The position numbers and the translations under genes were made by a program. A stretch of 64,000 nucleotides of DNA from Thermococcus sp. 21S7 (GTDB lineage Archaea; Methanobacteriota_B; Thermococci; Thermococcales; Thermococcaceae). The notes under the pieces were generated by a model that saw only the letters and a list, made by a program, of their open reading frames with translations, was not told the origin of the DNA and did no database searches. Location of the stretch: assembly GCF_012027615.1 (NCBI RefSeq), contig NZ_SNUT01000005.1, positions 124,001 through 188,000 of the forward strand, written 5' to 3'. This document shows, one piece after another, positions 31,301-38,674 of the stretch. Position 1 is the first letter of the stretch. The number at the start of each line of letters is the position of its first letter.

Positions 31301-31526
31301 CCTAAAGTACAGGGCAATTAAAATGGTAGAGATTTCTATTGAGGGGAATAAAATTGCCATGGATCTCTCTAGTGAGTTAGCAATAGTCGCTGCAACTACT
31401 GCAGTTGGTGCCGTAATCGGAGGTTTGGTAGGAGGGCCTGTTGGTGCTGTAGTTGGGGCTGTTGCTGGAGCGGTGACAGGAATAATACTTAGTTATATCC
31501 TCCATGAACGGTTGGGGATACCCTGA
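28323..31526 (+). CDS. Secreted polymorphic-toxin-like protein with glycine-zipper C-terminal tip
   Basis: A 1067-residue exported protein. Signal peptide about 1-30 (SLLLVSMILGMVLSGAVSL, then SAASA). A helical N-terminal region to about 340 precedes a Pro/Asn linker (NPNPNPNPPHPC). Beta domains follow, joined by Pro-rich linkers (PTPPPKSPEEVP and TPQPPPTPSKG), with CARDB/Ig-like units to about 830. Then comes the junction YDGKPNGKGDEHWDEVRVGV, a tip beta domain, and a 50-residue hydrophobic end rich in small residues (GAVIGGLVGGPVGAVVGAV). Downstream copies of only the junction plus other tips mark it as the expressed member of a cassette system. The glycine zipper suggests membrane insertion, bacteriocin-like; this is inferred. 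GTG start with GGTGAT upstream. Confidence 0.8.
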   Translation: MRRIASLLLVSMILGMVLSGAVSLGTVSAASAQKEGDVYTQFWEILYREAYLADVLNKSINSGRINVTAAKELIGNSRSGEENAAEISARIWLALQELKKSGVKLQYSPEELRQMAEEIKKNGFPADTVNELKSQGWTDEEIRALEEYIVRNADNITTGFDMESFLENLSTALVGVGFKYAGYETWALEKWKWSHPEETKEQALESYGGYPREIVPGISRDWVSFYTAYLKDNVSGMKLSLEDIIELMEDTLMPLLYSSGTTFVSDGGVMVQNVHRVGNSLLGYSYYWPSALKAYNLTRQVYVLVEAMSMGNTNPELNGILNQKVAELKDALVVYYHDETSINPNPNPNPPHPCIGRRCLLSGTSSKLSGSLNASNRNFNNGGDLLKKFALDVDSNYGYIKITSVDVIVDHVMSTEATYHVSVTFTAVKNFVSDINLKLRDSNGLDSYYLNVLYPGDSYTWDSEQFTVNFDGADSAVVRGNVVITYKSHPTPPPKSPEEVPSLNGKIREMTVSASYSKTIKAKKADIDPAKVAFSIEPSDTSIEEGSSVIFRVSITNRNSKPVTGKWTFNAGVPDDEGNPILNSERGVVTVPAGGTSTFEVAAFNYIKPGTYAYWGAFTFGPNGIYKNRDSGRIVVHRTPQPPPTPSKGSIKIVGIVPKPDPPKDGEAVEFSVMVKNSYSTGQNIELKLFVDGNLVDTSDGVIEGNSKKPFTLTWTARGSEHSYTVKVYRLVDGRESIEDSWNGDLNVVSSSRSFAVRLKASPVELDGGGTVYFTVKAWNFDSSRLCLRGFVKDDEGAVVKTIDRCIPAKAQNYTVTAFSLVVHGVGNHTYRLFLDNYDGKPNGKGDEHWDEVRVGVKSFKVQKASMDCSNMVLSAKKGNLVLDMTCEVYFTNPTDVSWKVTDVVTEARILKSQHTQEITPEFSDALLTPTVPAKGTGRLQVNFHDTLSASGFLGKSVKIGDLAGVSVPVEVDLTLEVNGKTYVVDSQGNIWSLKYRAIKMVEISIEGNKIAMDLSSELAIVAATTAVGAVIGGLVGGPVGAVVGAVAGAVTGIILSYILHERLGIP
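30867..31027 (+). repeat. 161-bp exact direct repeat, copy 1 (copy 2 at 32093-32253)
   Basis: Bases 30867-31027 in the large gene and 32093-32253 in the first orphan tip are identical by eye over 161 bases, in the same reading frame (residues 849-901 of the large protein). Shorter versions of the same region occur at 33284-33367 (matching 30813-30896, one mismatch) and 35247-35297 (matching 30846-30896, none seen). They are recombination-length homologies placed exactly at the constant/variable boundary. Confidence 0.92.
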
Positions 31527-31542
31527 CTGGGAGGTGAGTATA

Positions 31543-32076
31543 GTGGATGGTAGATTGAAAATTTCAATTGGATTTTTGCTTTTTTTAATAACATTCCTCT
31601 TAGTGTCCATTACTTATTCCTCAGTTAGAGGTTTATATGTCCTTGCATTAAACTCAACAGTACTTTTTCCGTGGCTGGTTCTTACCCTTAATGGGTACGG
31701 CAAGCTCCCTAAGAGAGCTGCTGGCCTATTAATAGGTGTGACCCTAGTGTTACCTCTACTCTCTGCACTCTTCCTGGGGATAATATACGAAAACTGGAAT
31801 TTAGCCATGGGTTTTATATTCCTATTCATAACTCTCGTAATGTTTGCTTTGATATTGATATATCTAAAAATCACCATAGAGAGAAGTGGGAAGCGGGTAA
31901 AATATGACTCCAGGGACATGAAGGTATTCTGGCTAATCCAGTGGGCTCTCAACTACTATGTTATTGTTCAAGTAGGCAAGAACATAGTACCCCTACTGAT
32001 CCCAGTGCTCCTTGGAGGGTACTTAGTCTTCTCAGGAACTGCAGAGCTCAAAATATCGAACCATTTAAGTGAATGA
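31543..32076 (+). CDS. Putative immunity protein 1 (six-TM membrane protein)
   Basis: A small membrane protein of 177 residues with about six hydrophobic helices (ISIGFLLFLITFLLVSITY, LLIGVTLVLPLLSALFLGII, GFIFLFITLVMFALILIYL and others). GTG start at 31543, preceded by GGGAGGTGAGTATA, 17 bases after the toxin stop. Unlike the orphan tips it has its own strong ribosome binding site. Position directly after the glycine-zipper tip is the standard place for a cognate immunity gene. No family recognised. Confidence 0.65.
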   Translation: MDGRLKISIGFLLFLITFLLVSITYSSVRGLYVLALNSTVLFPWLVLTLNGYGKLPKRAAGLLIGVTLVLPLLSALFLGIIYENWNLAMGFIFLFITLVMFALILIYLKITIERSGKRVKYDSRDMKVFWLIQWALNYYVIVQVGKNIVPLLIPVLLGGYLVFSGTAELKISNHLSE

Positions 32077-32764
32077 TAGACTAGTAAAAGAACACTGGGA
32101 CGAGGTGAGGGTGGGGGTGAAGTCCTTCAAGGTTCAAAAAGCGTCTATGGATTGCAGTAATATGGTGCTTTCCGCAAAGAAGGGAAATCTGGTGCTGGAC
32201 ATGACGTGTGAGGTGTACTTCACAAACCCCACCGACGTTAGCTGGAAGGTTACCCGTATTGATGTTGAAGCCCATGTTCTTAGAACAAAATATACGAAAG
32301 ATTTAACTCCATCTTACACCAAAGACATAATTACTCACACTATTCCACCCCAAGGTACTGGAGAATTCGAACTAAACTTTCATGACACGCTTCCTGAGAG
32401 TGGAGTCTTGGGTATTGGGGTTGAACTAAAAGACTTGGCTGGAACCGTTGTCCCCGTACAGGTGAACTTCACTGTGTATACTAATGGCAAACCCTACGTA
32501 GTGGACTCTCGGGGCAACACGTGGCCATTGGCTTATAGTGCAACTCAATATGTTAGAATATCAGTGGAATTAAACAGCATTGTCCAACACATTGTTGCGG
32601 ACACCGTGGCAGGGGTTGTGATAGGAGCTACTGTCGGAGCAATCGTTGGTAGTATCTTGCCCGGCGCTGGAACTGGAGCAGGTGCCGTTGCAGGAGCAGT
32701 AATTGGAGGTACTTTAGGGTTTATATATGGTGTCATATGGCATGGCGTCCTGGGTAGACCTTAG
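32069..32764 (+). CDS. Silent toxin-tip cassette 2
   Basis: A C-terminal module without signal peptide, promoter or ribosome binding site. It begins inside the stop region of immunity gene 1 and immediately enters the 161-bp repeat (EHWDEVRVGVKSFKVQKAS). After WKVT it diverges from the main toxin but keeps the fold pattern: NFHDTLPESGVLG, VELKDLAGTVVPVQVNFTVY, GKPYVVDSRGNTWPLAY. It ends in its own glycine zipper (GVVIGATVGAIVGSILPGAG, GAGAVAGAVIGGTLGF). The GTG at 32069 is a nominal start only. It is probably expressed only after recombination into the main gene. Confidence 0.75.
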   Translation: MNDRLVKEHWDEVRVGVKSFKVQKASMDCSNMVLSAKKGNLVLDMTCEVYFTNPTDVSWKVTRIDVEAHVLRTKYTKDLTPSYTKDIITHTIPPQGTGEFELNFHDTLPESGVLGIGVELKDLAGTVVPVQVNFTVYTNGKPYVVDSRGNTWPLAYSATQYVRISVELNSIVQHIVADTVAGVVIGATVGAIVGSILPGAGTGAGAVAGAVIGGTLGFIYGVIWHGVLGRP

Positions 32765-32773
32765 GGGGGATGA

Positions 32774-33280
32774 ATGATGAAATGGGCAGGTATAGTCATT
32801 TACCTTATTTCCCTTTTTCTCCTCTATGTTTCTACTGACATAAAAGTAGCGCTTACTCTCGCCAGCGTGAGCCTTTCAGTGCTTTACGTTTGGGTTGTCA
32901 TATTGTGGATGATACGTCGCAAGAACGCCGGAGGCCTTCCCACTCCAGCTAAAATTCTTCTCTTGGTTAATTTGGCAGTAATACTTGTCAGTGTTTTCTT
33001 CATCGGGGCCGTTGGGGCGGCCCTGCTGTTAGTGGTTCTCCTGGTTCTTCATGGCTTTGTGCTGTTAGTCCGTTACGGTCTAAGCAGAGGTCCGGTTGCT
33101 CAGGACGCAGATTTAAGGCTTAAATACTTTGGAATCCTTCTTTTAGGATTCTTTTCCTTAAACCCACTCATAGAAGGTGTTTCCACCTCCAATTGGATTG
33201 AGGTGAGTGCCTCAGTGATACTGATATTCGGAGGGTACCTAATGTTTGGGGAGGTGAGGAATACTCTAAGAGGGAACTAA
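32774..33280 (+). CDS. Putative immunity protein 2 (membrane protein)
   Basis: 168 residues, about five TM helices (IVIYLISLFLLYVST, VALTLASVSLSVLYVWVVIL, ILLLVNLAVILVSVFFIGAV, ALLLVVLLVLHGFVLLV). ATG at 32774 with GGGGGGATGA just upstream. It differs in sequence from immunity proteins 1 and 3-5 but has the same size, topology and position, directly after a toxin tip. Assigned as immunity by context only. Confidence 0.65.
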   Translation: MMKWAGIVIYLISLFLLYVSTDIKVALTLASVSLSVLYVWVVILWMIRRKNAGGLPTPAKILLLVNLAVILVSVFFIGAVGAALLLVVLLVLHGFVLLVRYGLSRGPVAQDADLRLKYFGILLLGFFSLNPLIEGVSTSNWIEVSASVILIFGGYLMFGEVRNTLRGN

Positions 33281-33283
33281 ACT

Positions 33284-34021
33284 TACAGGCTCTTCCTGGA
33301 TAACTACGACGGCAAGCCGAACGGAAAAGGGGATGAGCACTGGGACGAGGTGAGGGTGGAGGTGAAGCCGACGAGCAACGTGATTGCGAGCATGGAATGC
33401 GAGCCGGCGGTAGTTGCCCTTGATGGCTCTACTACTTGTACTGTGAACTTTGAGTTGGAGAGTGCCGACACTGTAAAGCTTAATTTGATAGGAGTGGATT
33501 TTGGGGGTAAGAATGTGTGGCCCAACGGTCCGAGCAGTGTTATGGTAAATAAGCAGGCGGTAACCTTAACTCCGACGAACATGAAGGATGACCTGACAAT
33601 AACGATCACAATAAACGATGAGCTGGCGAACTATTACTTTGGAGAGAGGCCTTGGGACCCGGTTGATAGGTATATGTTCCATGAGACATACAAGAGCAGG
33701 TTTGCGGGGTATTCCTACCTGGTTAAGGCTGACTTCAGCGGCGGGATAACAGTCAGCGACGTGTTCAGTGTGAGGAAACAGGCAGAATTTGACAAAATTG
33801 TTGAAGGTGGGAAAAATGCTAAGGCTATTGTTTCAGAAGCAGCAAGAACTTCCAGAGTTGCCAAAAAGGGTTTGATTATACTTGGTAAAAACGCTCCAAA
33901 ACTAGTTTCCCGGGGGTGGTTGATAGTAAACATCCTCCTTTTGGGAGCAGATATCCATGACTGGTTTTTTGCACCGGCGCCGAACACCGGAGATGACGGG
34001 AACAACATTGTAGGAGGATGA
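33284..34021 (+). CDS. Silent toxin-tip cassette 3
   Basis: Starts 3 bases after immunity gene 2 with 84 bases matching the main gene (YRLFLDNYDGKPNGKGDEHW), so the frame is open without any canonical start until a GTG at 33350. After the junction it has a beta domain (SNVIASMECEPAVVALDGST, DDLTITITINDELANYYFG). A helical stretch contains one hydrophobic segment (GWLIVNILLLGADIHDWFFA). The C-terminus is GDDGNNIVGG. It lacks the glycine zipper of tips 1, 2 and 5, so its mode of action may differ. A decayed duplicate is at 37262-37620. Confidence 0.7.
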   Translation, partial: YRLFLDNYDGKPNGKGDEHWDEVRVEVKPTSNVIASMECEPAVVALDGSTTCTVNFELESADTVKLNLIGVDFGGKNVWPNGPSSVMVNKQAVTLTPTNMKDDLTITITINDELANYYFGERPWDPVDRYMFHETYKSRFAGYSYLVKADFSGGITVSDVFSVRKQAEFDKIVEGGKNAKAIVSEAARTSRVAKKGLIILGKNAPKLVSRGWLIVNILLLGADIHDWFFAPAPNTGDDGNNIVGG

Positions 34022-34025
34022 TCAT

Positions 34026-34610
34026 ATGAGGGAGTACAGTTATCTGAAGTCTCTAAGAAACACTCTAATGATTTTATCAATGTTCTTTTCTTTTATTTCT
34101 ATATATCTTGGATTTAGAAACCATGACAAAATCTTGGCGGGGTTAGGTTTGTTTACCCTTTCATTTTGGGCATCTTGGTTCGACCCAGTAACTAAAGATA
34201 TTTCAAAAAAGACTGGAAGTACTCCAAAAACCTTTGAAGAAATTTTTATTGATATTTTAACAACCGCTTTATTGTCCTTTATCCTCATCTATACTTTCTT
34301 TTTTAGCTCTTCTGAAAAAGTGTTCTTTTTAGGGCTTATTATCGTCGCTCTCATGATAGTAATAGTCAGTCGTTTTTATGACTTGATTCGTCAACACCTA
34401 ACGGGGCTATCCAGTAAGGGGCAGAGTGCAATGGTAGCGATACCTGCTGTGGTTGGGGGAATATCTTTTTTAATTTTCACGAATCTAGGGGGAACAGCGG
34501 CATTGTTGGGATTTTTGGCTTGTACTGTACTGCTATTGGAGTTTAAAGAACAAAAAGCAGAAAAGCAGGCAATTTCGCCAGCATCGGGGAATAGCAGTGG
34601 AGCAAGGTAA
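34026..34610 (+). CDS. Putative immunity protein 3 (membrane protein)
   Basis: 194 residues with about six TM helices (LMILSMFFSFISIYLGF, ILAGLGLFTLSFWASWF, TALLSFILIYTFFF, VFFLGLIIVALMIVIVS, AMVAIPAVVGGISFLIF, TAALLGFLACTVLLLEF). ATG at 34026 with GGAGGATGATC upstream, 4 bases after the stop of tip 3. Markedly AT-rich compared with flanking core genes. Immunity role inferred from position. Confidence 0.65.
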   Translation: MREYSYLKSLRNTLMILSMFFSFISIYLGFRNHDKILAGLGLFTLSFWASWFDPVTKDISKKTGSTPKTFEEIFIDILTTALLSFILIYTFFFSSSEKVFFLGLIIVALMIVIVSRFYDLIRQHLTGLSSKGQSAMVAIPAVVGGISFLIFTNLGGTAALLGFLACTVLLLEFKEQKAEKQAISPASGNSSGAR

Positions 34611-34639
34611 AAGGGTGAGTTCCAATGAATACATCGTTA

Positions 34640-34696
34640 GGGATACTGGAATTATGCCCCTCACAAGAGAACGATAACAATGCAGTGGTGGGATGA
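34640..34696 (+). pseudogene. Remnant of a toxin-tip C-terminus (cassette 4)
   Basis: A short frame ending QENDNNAVVG-stop at 34694-34696, just before immunity gene 4. The same ending occurs in tip 5 (GDGDNNAVVGG) and, as GNNIVGG, in tip 3. The rest of this cassette has been deleted, leaving its immunity gene behind. Confidence 0.6.
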
Positions 34697-34699
34697 AAG

Positions 34700-35230
34700 G
34701 TGGACATTTTCCTCCTTATTTCTATTTTCATCTGGGCTGTTATTGGAGTAGGGGCTCTTGTCTCAAAGCATAATGCCTGGGTGGGGACTGGCGCGTTACT
34801 GGCTTCCTTTGTGTACCTTGCCAAGGTTAGTCACGGAAACAACGATATTATGGCATTTATTGCAGTATTCCTGCTTTGGCTGTCCCTTTCACTGCTGAGC
34901 TTTGCATGGACTCTCAGGGGAATAAAGGCGAAAGAAGTTGAATCGGCTTGTTCTTTCATGTCCCTTGGCTATTTACCAGTATTTGCAGTGTTATTCTTAA
35001 AGTACGGGGCAATAGCCTCCGTTGGAATTCTCCTGTGGTTTGGCCTGTGGTACGGTTTTCGCGAGATGTGTCATCAAGAAAAAACGAGGATCGTCCTCAT
35101 GTGCTTTCCCGTACTATTGGTGGCAGTTATCTTTCGTTCATTTCTCGCAGTGTCCTATGGGATCCTGCTCTGGTGGCTCTACAAGGATGTGGAAAAACTC
35201 TGGAGCGTGCGCAATAAGAGGATGTGTTGA
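34700..35230 (+). CDS. Putative immunity protein 4 (membrane protein)
   Basis: 176 residues, about six TM helices (IFLLISIFIWAVIGVGALVS, AFIAVFLLWLSLSLLSFAW, LGYLPVFAVLFLKYGAIASV, IVLMCFPVLLVAVIFRSFLA). GTG start at 34700 after GGGATGAAAG, overlapping the tail remnant of a deleted toxin tip. An orphan immunity gene of this kind would still protect against siblings that carry the lost toxin. Function inferred. Confidence 0.6.
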   Translation: MDIFLLISIFIWAVIGVGALVSKHNAWVGTGALLASFVYLAKVSHGNNDIMAFIAVFLLWLSLSLLSFAWTLRGIKAKEVESACSFMSLGYLPVFAVLFLKYGAIASVGILLWFGLWYGFREMCHQEKTRIVLMCFPVLLVAVIFRSFLAVSYGILLWWLYKDVEKLWSVRNKRMC

Positions 35231-35246
35231 TAATCGCAATGAAAAA

Positions 35247-35948
35247 CCGAACGGAAAAGGGGATGAGCACTGGGACGAGGTGAGGGTGGGGGTGAAGCCT
35301 GTGAGTAATGTTATTGCAAACATGACGTGTATGGATTCGGCCATTCCATATGATGGTTCGACAACTTGTAAAGTCATGTTGCTAAACGCTGGAAGAGGAA
35401 GTCCATCCCCTCAACCTCGAACTGTCTCTGTCTCCGTTTCCTCAGTGGACCTCGGAACGGTCCATAACGCTTGGGCAAAAAGTTACCAGAGGGGAATAGA
35501 GGTCGATCCTATAAAGGTAACTCTGCCTCCCAATGACGACAAGGAAATTGACGTGAAGATTGACCTAAGAGTGCTTGCTCAGGACTTCTGGGGAAATGAC
35601 CACTTTGCTTACAAATTTGCAGAGCATAAATCTTACATGATAACAGTCCACTTTGACAACGGCGTTGTTGTTAGCGATATATTAACTATCAAGGATACAT
35701 CTGAAAATCAAAACGCGCCGTTGATTGTTAAAGCTGGGGGAATTGTAGGTGGCATCCTTGGTGGTGTCATTTCAGGAGTCATCACGAGAAACCCCGAAGT
35801 GACGTTAAAGGGGGCTGTTGTAGGATGGGCAATAGGAACAGCAGCTACTTGGACAATTGTTTCACTCTCGTGGAAAATATATGCCCTCTATGAAGGCGTC
35901 ACTGGCATTTCCGGTGATGGGGACAACAACGCAGTGGTGGGAGGGTGA
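35247..35948 (+). CDS. Silent toxin-tip cassette 5
   Basis: Begins with 51 bases identical to the junction of the main gene (PNGKGDEHWDEVRVGVK) and then diverges. A beta domain (SNVIANMTCMDSAIPYDGST, VKIDLRVLAQDFWGND) leads to a glycine-rich hydrophobic stretch (AGGIVGGILGGVISGVI) and a second one (GAVVGWAIGTAATWTIVSL). It ends GDGDNNAVVGG. The frame is also open upstream through out-of-frame sequence of immunity gene 4, which is incidental. No promoter, RBS or signal peptide, so it is probably a donor cassette. Confidence 0.7.
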   Translation, partial: PNGKGDEHWDEVRVGVKPVSNVIANMTCMDSAIPYDGSTTCKVMLLNAGRGSPSPQPRTVSVSVSSVDLGTVHNAWAKSYQRGIEVDPIKVTLPPNDDKEIDVKIDLRVLAQDFWGNDHFAYKFAEHKSYMITVHFDNGVVVSDILTIKDTSENQNAPLIVKAGGIVGGILGGVISGVITRNPEVTLKGAVVGWAIGTAATWTIVSLSWKIYALYEGVTGISGDGDNNAVVGG

Positions 35949-35951
35949 AAA

Positions 35952-36614
35952 ATGAGCAGAGGTAATCTTAAACTCCTCGTCATTGGTGTGCTCTCTTGGT
36001 GTTTCTTTACATTTTTTATTATGTTAGCATATCCCCGAGACATGACACTTGCGGTGGAGGTATCAGCGGCCTTGGTTAACCTTGTTGTGATTACTGTTGT
36101 TTTAACACCTTTTAGAGGAATGATGGGTAGGGGGTATCTGCTGGTATACTCCTTGGTACCGTCTATGGGAATTTATTTAGCAGTACTTAGGAATAGTGTT
36201 ACTCTGAGGGGAGCGTTGTATATAGTCTATCTGGCGTATTTGGCAATGGCAGTTGGACTCTTGCTAGTCTTAGGAGAGGATAAAAATAAAAAGACCCAAT
36301 ACTACCGCGTCTTTTTGTATTTCTTGGCTATCTTGATAGTGGCTGCACTTGCTGAAAATGGGAAACTTTTAGCGCTGGCTATGGGGGGTTTTCCGTTAAT
36401 GGTATTACTATCCAAGCGGGGTTTAGTGCACGAGATTGTAGGTTTTAATGCTCTTTCTGCAGTTGTGGGAGTTGTTTCGGTTTTGGACCTCAATTTAATT
36501 CAGACATCAAATCATTCACTGTCCTCTCCAAACACTTCGATAGTGGTGGCACTAATTTTGTTTCAACAAGTGATATATTCTATGACTGCATTTTATGAAC
36601 TTCAACGATATTAA
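35952..36614 (+). CDS. Putative immunity protein 5 (membrane protein)
   Basis: 220 residues with six or seven TM helices (LLVIGVLSWCFFTFFIMLAY, VSAALVNLVVITVVLTPF, ALYIVYLAYLAMAVGLLLVL, VFLYFLAILIVAALAENG, GFNALSAVVGVVSVLDL). ATG at 35952 with GGAGGGTGAAAA directly upstream, 3 bases after the tip 5 stop. Immunity role inferred from its place after a toxin tip and its resemblance in size and topology to the other four. Confidence 0.65.
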   Translation: MSRGNLKLLVIGVLSWCFFTFFIMLAYPRDMTLAVEVSAALVNLVVITVVLTPFRGMMGRGYLLVYSLVPSMGIYLAVLRNSVTLRGALYIVYLAYLAMAVGLLLVLGEDKNKKTQYYRVFLYFLAILIVAALAENGKLLALAMGGFPLMVLLSKRGLVHEIVGFNALSAVVGVVSVLDLNLIQTSNHSLSSPNTSIVVALILFQQVIYSMTAFYELQRY

Positions 36615-36668
36615 GTGGATTGGGAGGTTTTCTCCAAAAATGCTGGAAATTCGGTGAATGGGGGATGA
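36615..36668 (+). pseudogene. Remnant toxin-tip tail (NSVNGG)
   Basis: A frame ending NAGNSVNGG-stop at 36666-36668 directly before a decayed membrane-protein gene. It resembles the DGNNIVGG ending of tip 3 and marks another deleted toxin tip. Confidence 0.4.
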
Positions 36669-36672
36669 TACA

Positions 36673-37147
36673 ATGTGGGCCAAAATGAGCAGGACTGGCT
36701 TTTTGGCGTTGTCTCTCTTTGTTTCCCATTTTGGTATTATTATTGATGATATCAGATACAAAACTTGATTTGCCAGTCGTTTTACTATTTGATTTTCTTC
36801 CGGTACCTTTCCTTGCAATTGGTGGTCCATTGCTTGAAAGAAAAGACCCCTATCCATTTATTACTGCATTACTTTTCATTCCTTTTGCAAGCCTTTTGAT
36901 AACTTTGACTTCAGGAATCTTTTGGAATAATTGTAACTGCCTCTTTGTTAGTCAACGTTTTTACGTATGAACTTGGACATGAAACAAGTTATAGGGAGGG
37001 ATATTATATTGCAATCTTGTGACGTTAGCCTTAAGTGTGCGTTTGGAAGTTGCTATATTGTTGTTAAGTGATGTTATTGTAATGCATATAGTGACAACAA
37101 AACTCAGTATCCAATGGGAGGCAATAATTATGGACTGTTTGCGGTGA
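36673..37147 (+). pseudogene. Frameshifted membrane (immunity-like) gene remnant
   Basis: Hydrophobic segments lie in consecutive different frames: MWAKMSRTGFLALSLFVSH from ATG 36673, then FPILVLLLMISDTKLDLP and LPVPFLAIGGPLLERKDPYP in a second frame. GIIVTASLLVNVFTYELG and LALSVRLEVAILLLSDVI follow with a further shift and a stop. The order and topology match the immunity proteins upstream. At least two frameshifts and one stop show it is dead. Confidence 0.55.
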
Positions 37148-37261
37148 CCACATGCGAATTAATTAGGTTACATTCATCGATTTCATGGAGATTCTGTGGT
37201 GTCGCATGGGCTATCATCAAAAAACATCACATAATACATACACAGTAAAAATCTAGCTTAA

Positions 37262-37786
37262 AGGAATGGAGCTTCGGAGGTAGGAATGTGTGGCCAACAG
37301 TCCGAGTAGTGTTAAAGTTAACAAGCAGACTGTAATCCTAAACCCCAACAATTTACGTCGAGACGTGGCCCCTCGCGGAGGACATGCAAGAAGACCTGAC
37401 AATAACGATCACAATAAACGATGAGCTGGCGAACTATTACTTTGGGAAGCCCATTTACAGGATGTACATTGACAAGTTCGCTGATCATTCATACCTAATT
37501 GAAGCAAAGTTGATTAGGCTGAATTACCCAGTTTCGGACGTGATAAGAGTGGCGTACAGGGACACGAGCGATGGGGCGGAAAAGGCCGTGGATTATGCAT
37601 CTATTGGAGGCAATATCTAGGAGTGGCTTTGACAGTTGCTGAAAGTAGCAATCCAGTAGGGCGGATGTGTTAATACTGTCAAATCTTCTTAACTTAGGGG
37701 AAGTTATTTCAGAAATCCAGTGGATATTTGGATGGGATGTCAGTGGATTTCCCGAAGAGTACGATAACAACGCAGTGGTGGGATGA
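37262..37786 (+). pseudogene. Decayed duplicate of toxin tip 3 with preserved tail
   Basis: Bases 37393-37445 are identical to 33590-33642 in tip 3 (DLTITITINDELANYYFG). Flanking text is recognisable but broken (FGGRNVW, then VSDVIRVAYRD, stop at 37618-37620). Further on, a frame ending EEYDNNAVVG-stop (37784-37786) retains the conserved cassette tail. It is a tip cassette eroded by point changes and deletions. Between 37148 and 37261 nothing is recognisable. Confidence 0.65.
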
Positions 37787-38025
37787 AGAGAGCATTCCGA
37801 CATGTCCCGGCTATCATAGGCTGATTTCTTTAATCTTTTTAATTTTTCACAGGGTTGCTATTCGACGACTGCCTATTCACTGCTTCAGCTAAACTTATTC
37901 TAGTTCCACCATTGCTTATTGTGGCGTGTACCATGTAGTTTTTGGACTGCAGGTGATTGCCCTGATGGCAATTTACGTCGTTTATGCCGTTCTTCCGGAG
38001 TTTAGGGAATCCAGCCAAACGGGGG

Positions 38026-38607
38026 GTCGTCCAGATTATTACTCACGAGCGGGAGGTCAGGACGGGCTACTTCGTGAAGAGGAGGGGAATACATTAGAAA
38101 ATCAGGGTTGGAAGAAGAGGAAGGAACTCCTCGAAAAGTATGGGGTGGAGGGAGGGGAACAGGCTAAACGACTTGTATCATAAGCTTGCTAACAAAATCA
38201 TCGAGTTGGCGCAGAAATACGGTGGTTTTGCCTTGGAGGATTTGACGGAAATCAGGGAGTCAATCAGGTATTCTGCCGAGCTGAATGGCAGGCTTCACCG
38301 CTGGAGTCTTAGGAAGCTTCAGTCAATCATCGAATACAAGGCGAAGTTAAGGGGCGTTAGTGTTGTTTTTGTCAATCCGGCTCATACTTCTTCCCTGTGG
38401 TGCCCGGTATGTGGGGGTGAGTTAAGCCCGAATGGGGGCAGGGTTTTGAAGTGCTCAAACTGCGGTTTTGAGGCTGACAGGAATGTGGTTGGGAGTTGGA
38501 ATATTCGTTTGAGAGCTTTGAAGATGTGGGGAGTAACCGTTCCCCCCGAAAGCCCTCCAATGAAGACTGAAGGAGGAAGGTTATCCAGTTCCAAACGTAG
38601 CGGATAA
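38026..38607 (+). pseudogene. Truncated, broken IS605-family tnpB (C-terminal part)
   Basis: Only the C-terminal third of a TnpB RuvC-like nuclease remains. It starts abruptly with VVQIITHEREVRTGYFVKRR, meets a TAG, and changes frame for WKKRKELLEKYG. It returns for NRLNDLYHKLANKIIELAQ and SLRKLQSIIEYKAKLRG. Then come the zinc finger CPVC...CSNC and the final RuvC Asp in FEADRNVVGSWNIR. No tnpA and no N-terminal half are present. The 240 bases before it (37787-38025) contain only a short hydrophobic remnant, possibly another immunity gene. The element marks the right edge of the accessory region. Confidence 0.85.
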
Positions 38608-38674
38608 CCAGAACGGGATAAATCTATCCAGCAATCCTTTTTAACTTCCCCTCCAATTCTTTTCGGTGGTGTGC

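Noticed and set aside
31504-31542. Immunity gene 1 starting at 31504 inside the toxin gene
   Set aside because: A GTG at 31543 has a proper GGAGGTGA site; the upstream ATG does not.
35022-35246. Open frame extending toxin tip 5 upstream to 35022
   Set aside because: It reads the immunity 4 gene in a wrong frame. Homology to the toxin begins only at 35247.
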